In this document: positions 5,435 through 5,560 of the stretch, piece after piece | Layout: each line of letters starts with the position of its first letter | Position numbering within the stretch: position 1 is the stretch's first letter | DNA from: Pseudomonadota bacterium | GTDB lineage: Bacteria > Pseudomonadota > Gammaproteobacteria > Enterobacterales > Enterobacteriaceae | Assembly (NCBI GenBank): GCA_023454395.1 | Contig: JAEYFY010000117.1 | Span: 1 to 5,560 of the forward strand | Reading direction: 5' to 3' | DNA: 5,560 nt | Made by a program: the position numbers and the translations under genes | Notes under the pieces: generated by a model | What the model saw: the letters and a program-made list of their open reading frames with translations, nothing else | The model's database searches: none | What the model was told of the DNA's origin: nothing

Positions 5435-5560
5435 ATGATTAATAACGTAAACGGTGATGATATGGAATATTGGTTTATTGCGTATAAAGTGCGTTCCAGA
5501 AATGGTGATACCTACGCCGGACATAAAATTGTAGAAACAGAAAGTGGGATCACACCCCAT
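5435..5560 (+). CDS. Unknown protein, 5' part only
   Basis: An open frame from ATG 5435 runs off the right edge (42 codons visible, no stop). A second in-frame ATG at 5462 may be the true start: GGTGAT lies a few bases before it, while 5435 has no convincing ribosome site, and the protein-like part (MEYWFIAYKVRSRNGDTYAG, then HKIVETESGITP) begins there. The sequence suggests a beta strand followed by a polar turn, with no signal peptide. I do not recognise the family. The 104 bases before it show no terminator and no clear promoter. Confidence 0.6.
   Translation, partial: MINNVNGDDMEYWFIAYKVRSRNGDTYAGHKIVETESGITPH

Overview
The window looks like a stretch of a Proteus-like chromosome (Morganellaceae, Enterobacterales). 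The evidence is the strong A+T bias, a FliE C-terminus of the enterobacterial type at the left edge, and a GlpM/YdgC-type membrane protein at the right that reads closely like the enterobacterial form. The genus is an inference from composition and protein flavour and cannot be proved from 5.5 kb.

Layout. (1) Positions 1-254 hold the end of fliE, a flagellar basal-body gene. (2) From 255 to roughly 3.1 kb lies what reads as a worn-down genomic island. A tyrosine-recombinase integrase ends only 5 bp from the fliE stop and is broken in three ways: it lacks its N-terminus, carries an in-frame amber codon and has an internal deletion with frameshift. Next come an orphan protein tail (773-976) and a small membrane protein split by an in-frame amber (1056-1436). 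A 10-bp stem with a UUCG loop then separates these from a convergent Rap1a/Tai-type immunity-like periplasmic protein on the minus strand (1506-1856). After a 359-bp spacer there is a two-gene unit: a secreted VasI/TagO-like protein (2216-2695) and a membrane-anchored 105-residue protein of unknown function (2717-3034), closed by a good intrinsic terminator. (3) Positions 3110-3662 are non-coding, A+T-rich, and hold a compact set of alternative hairpins. (4) From 3663 onward the genes look better kept: an unrecognised 291-residue repeat protein with a beta-solenoid-like pattern, a GlpM-family inner-membrane protein, a 76-residue protein that I read as DUF6500-like, and the start of another unknown gene running off the right edge.

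How the parts may work together. Two of the island products, the Rap1a/Tai-like and VasI-like proteins, belong to families linked to type VI secretion, yet no secretion apparatus and no intact effector is visible. With the orphan tail and the small membrane protein this suggests leftover immunity or accessory cargo of a polymorphic-toxin or T6SS island rather than a working secretion locus. That reading is inference. I see no complete defence system, no CRISPR array, no tRNA or rRNA, and no intact insertion sequence. The most distinctive candidates for something undescribed are the VasI-like/105-residue gene pair, the repeat protein at 3663, and the mutually exclusive hairpins at 3293-3326.
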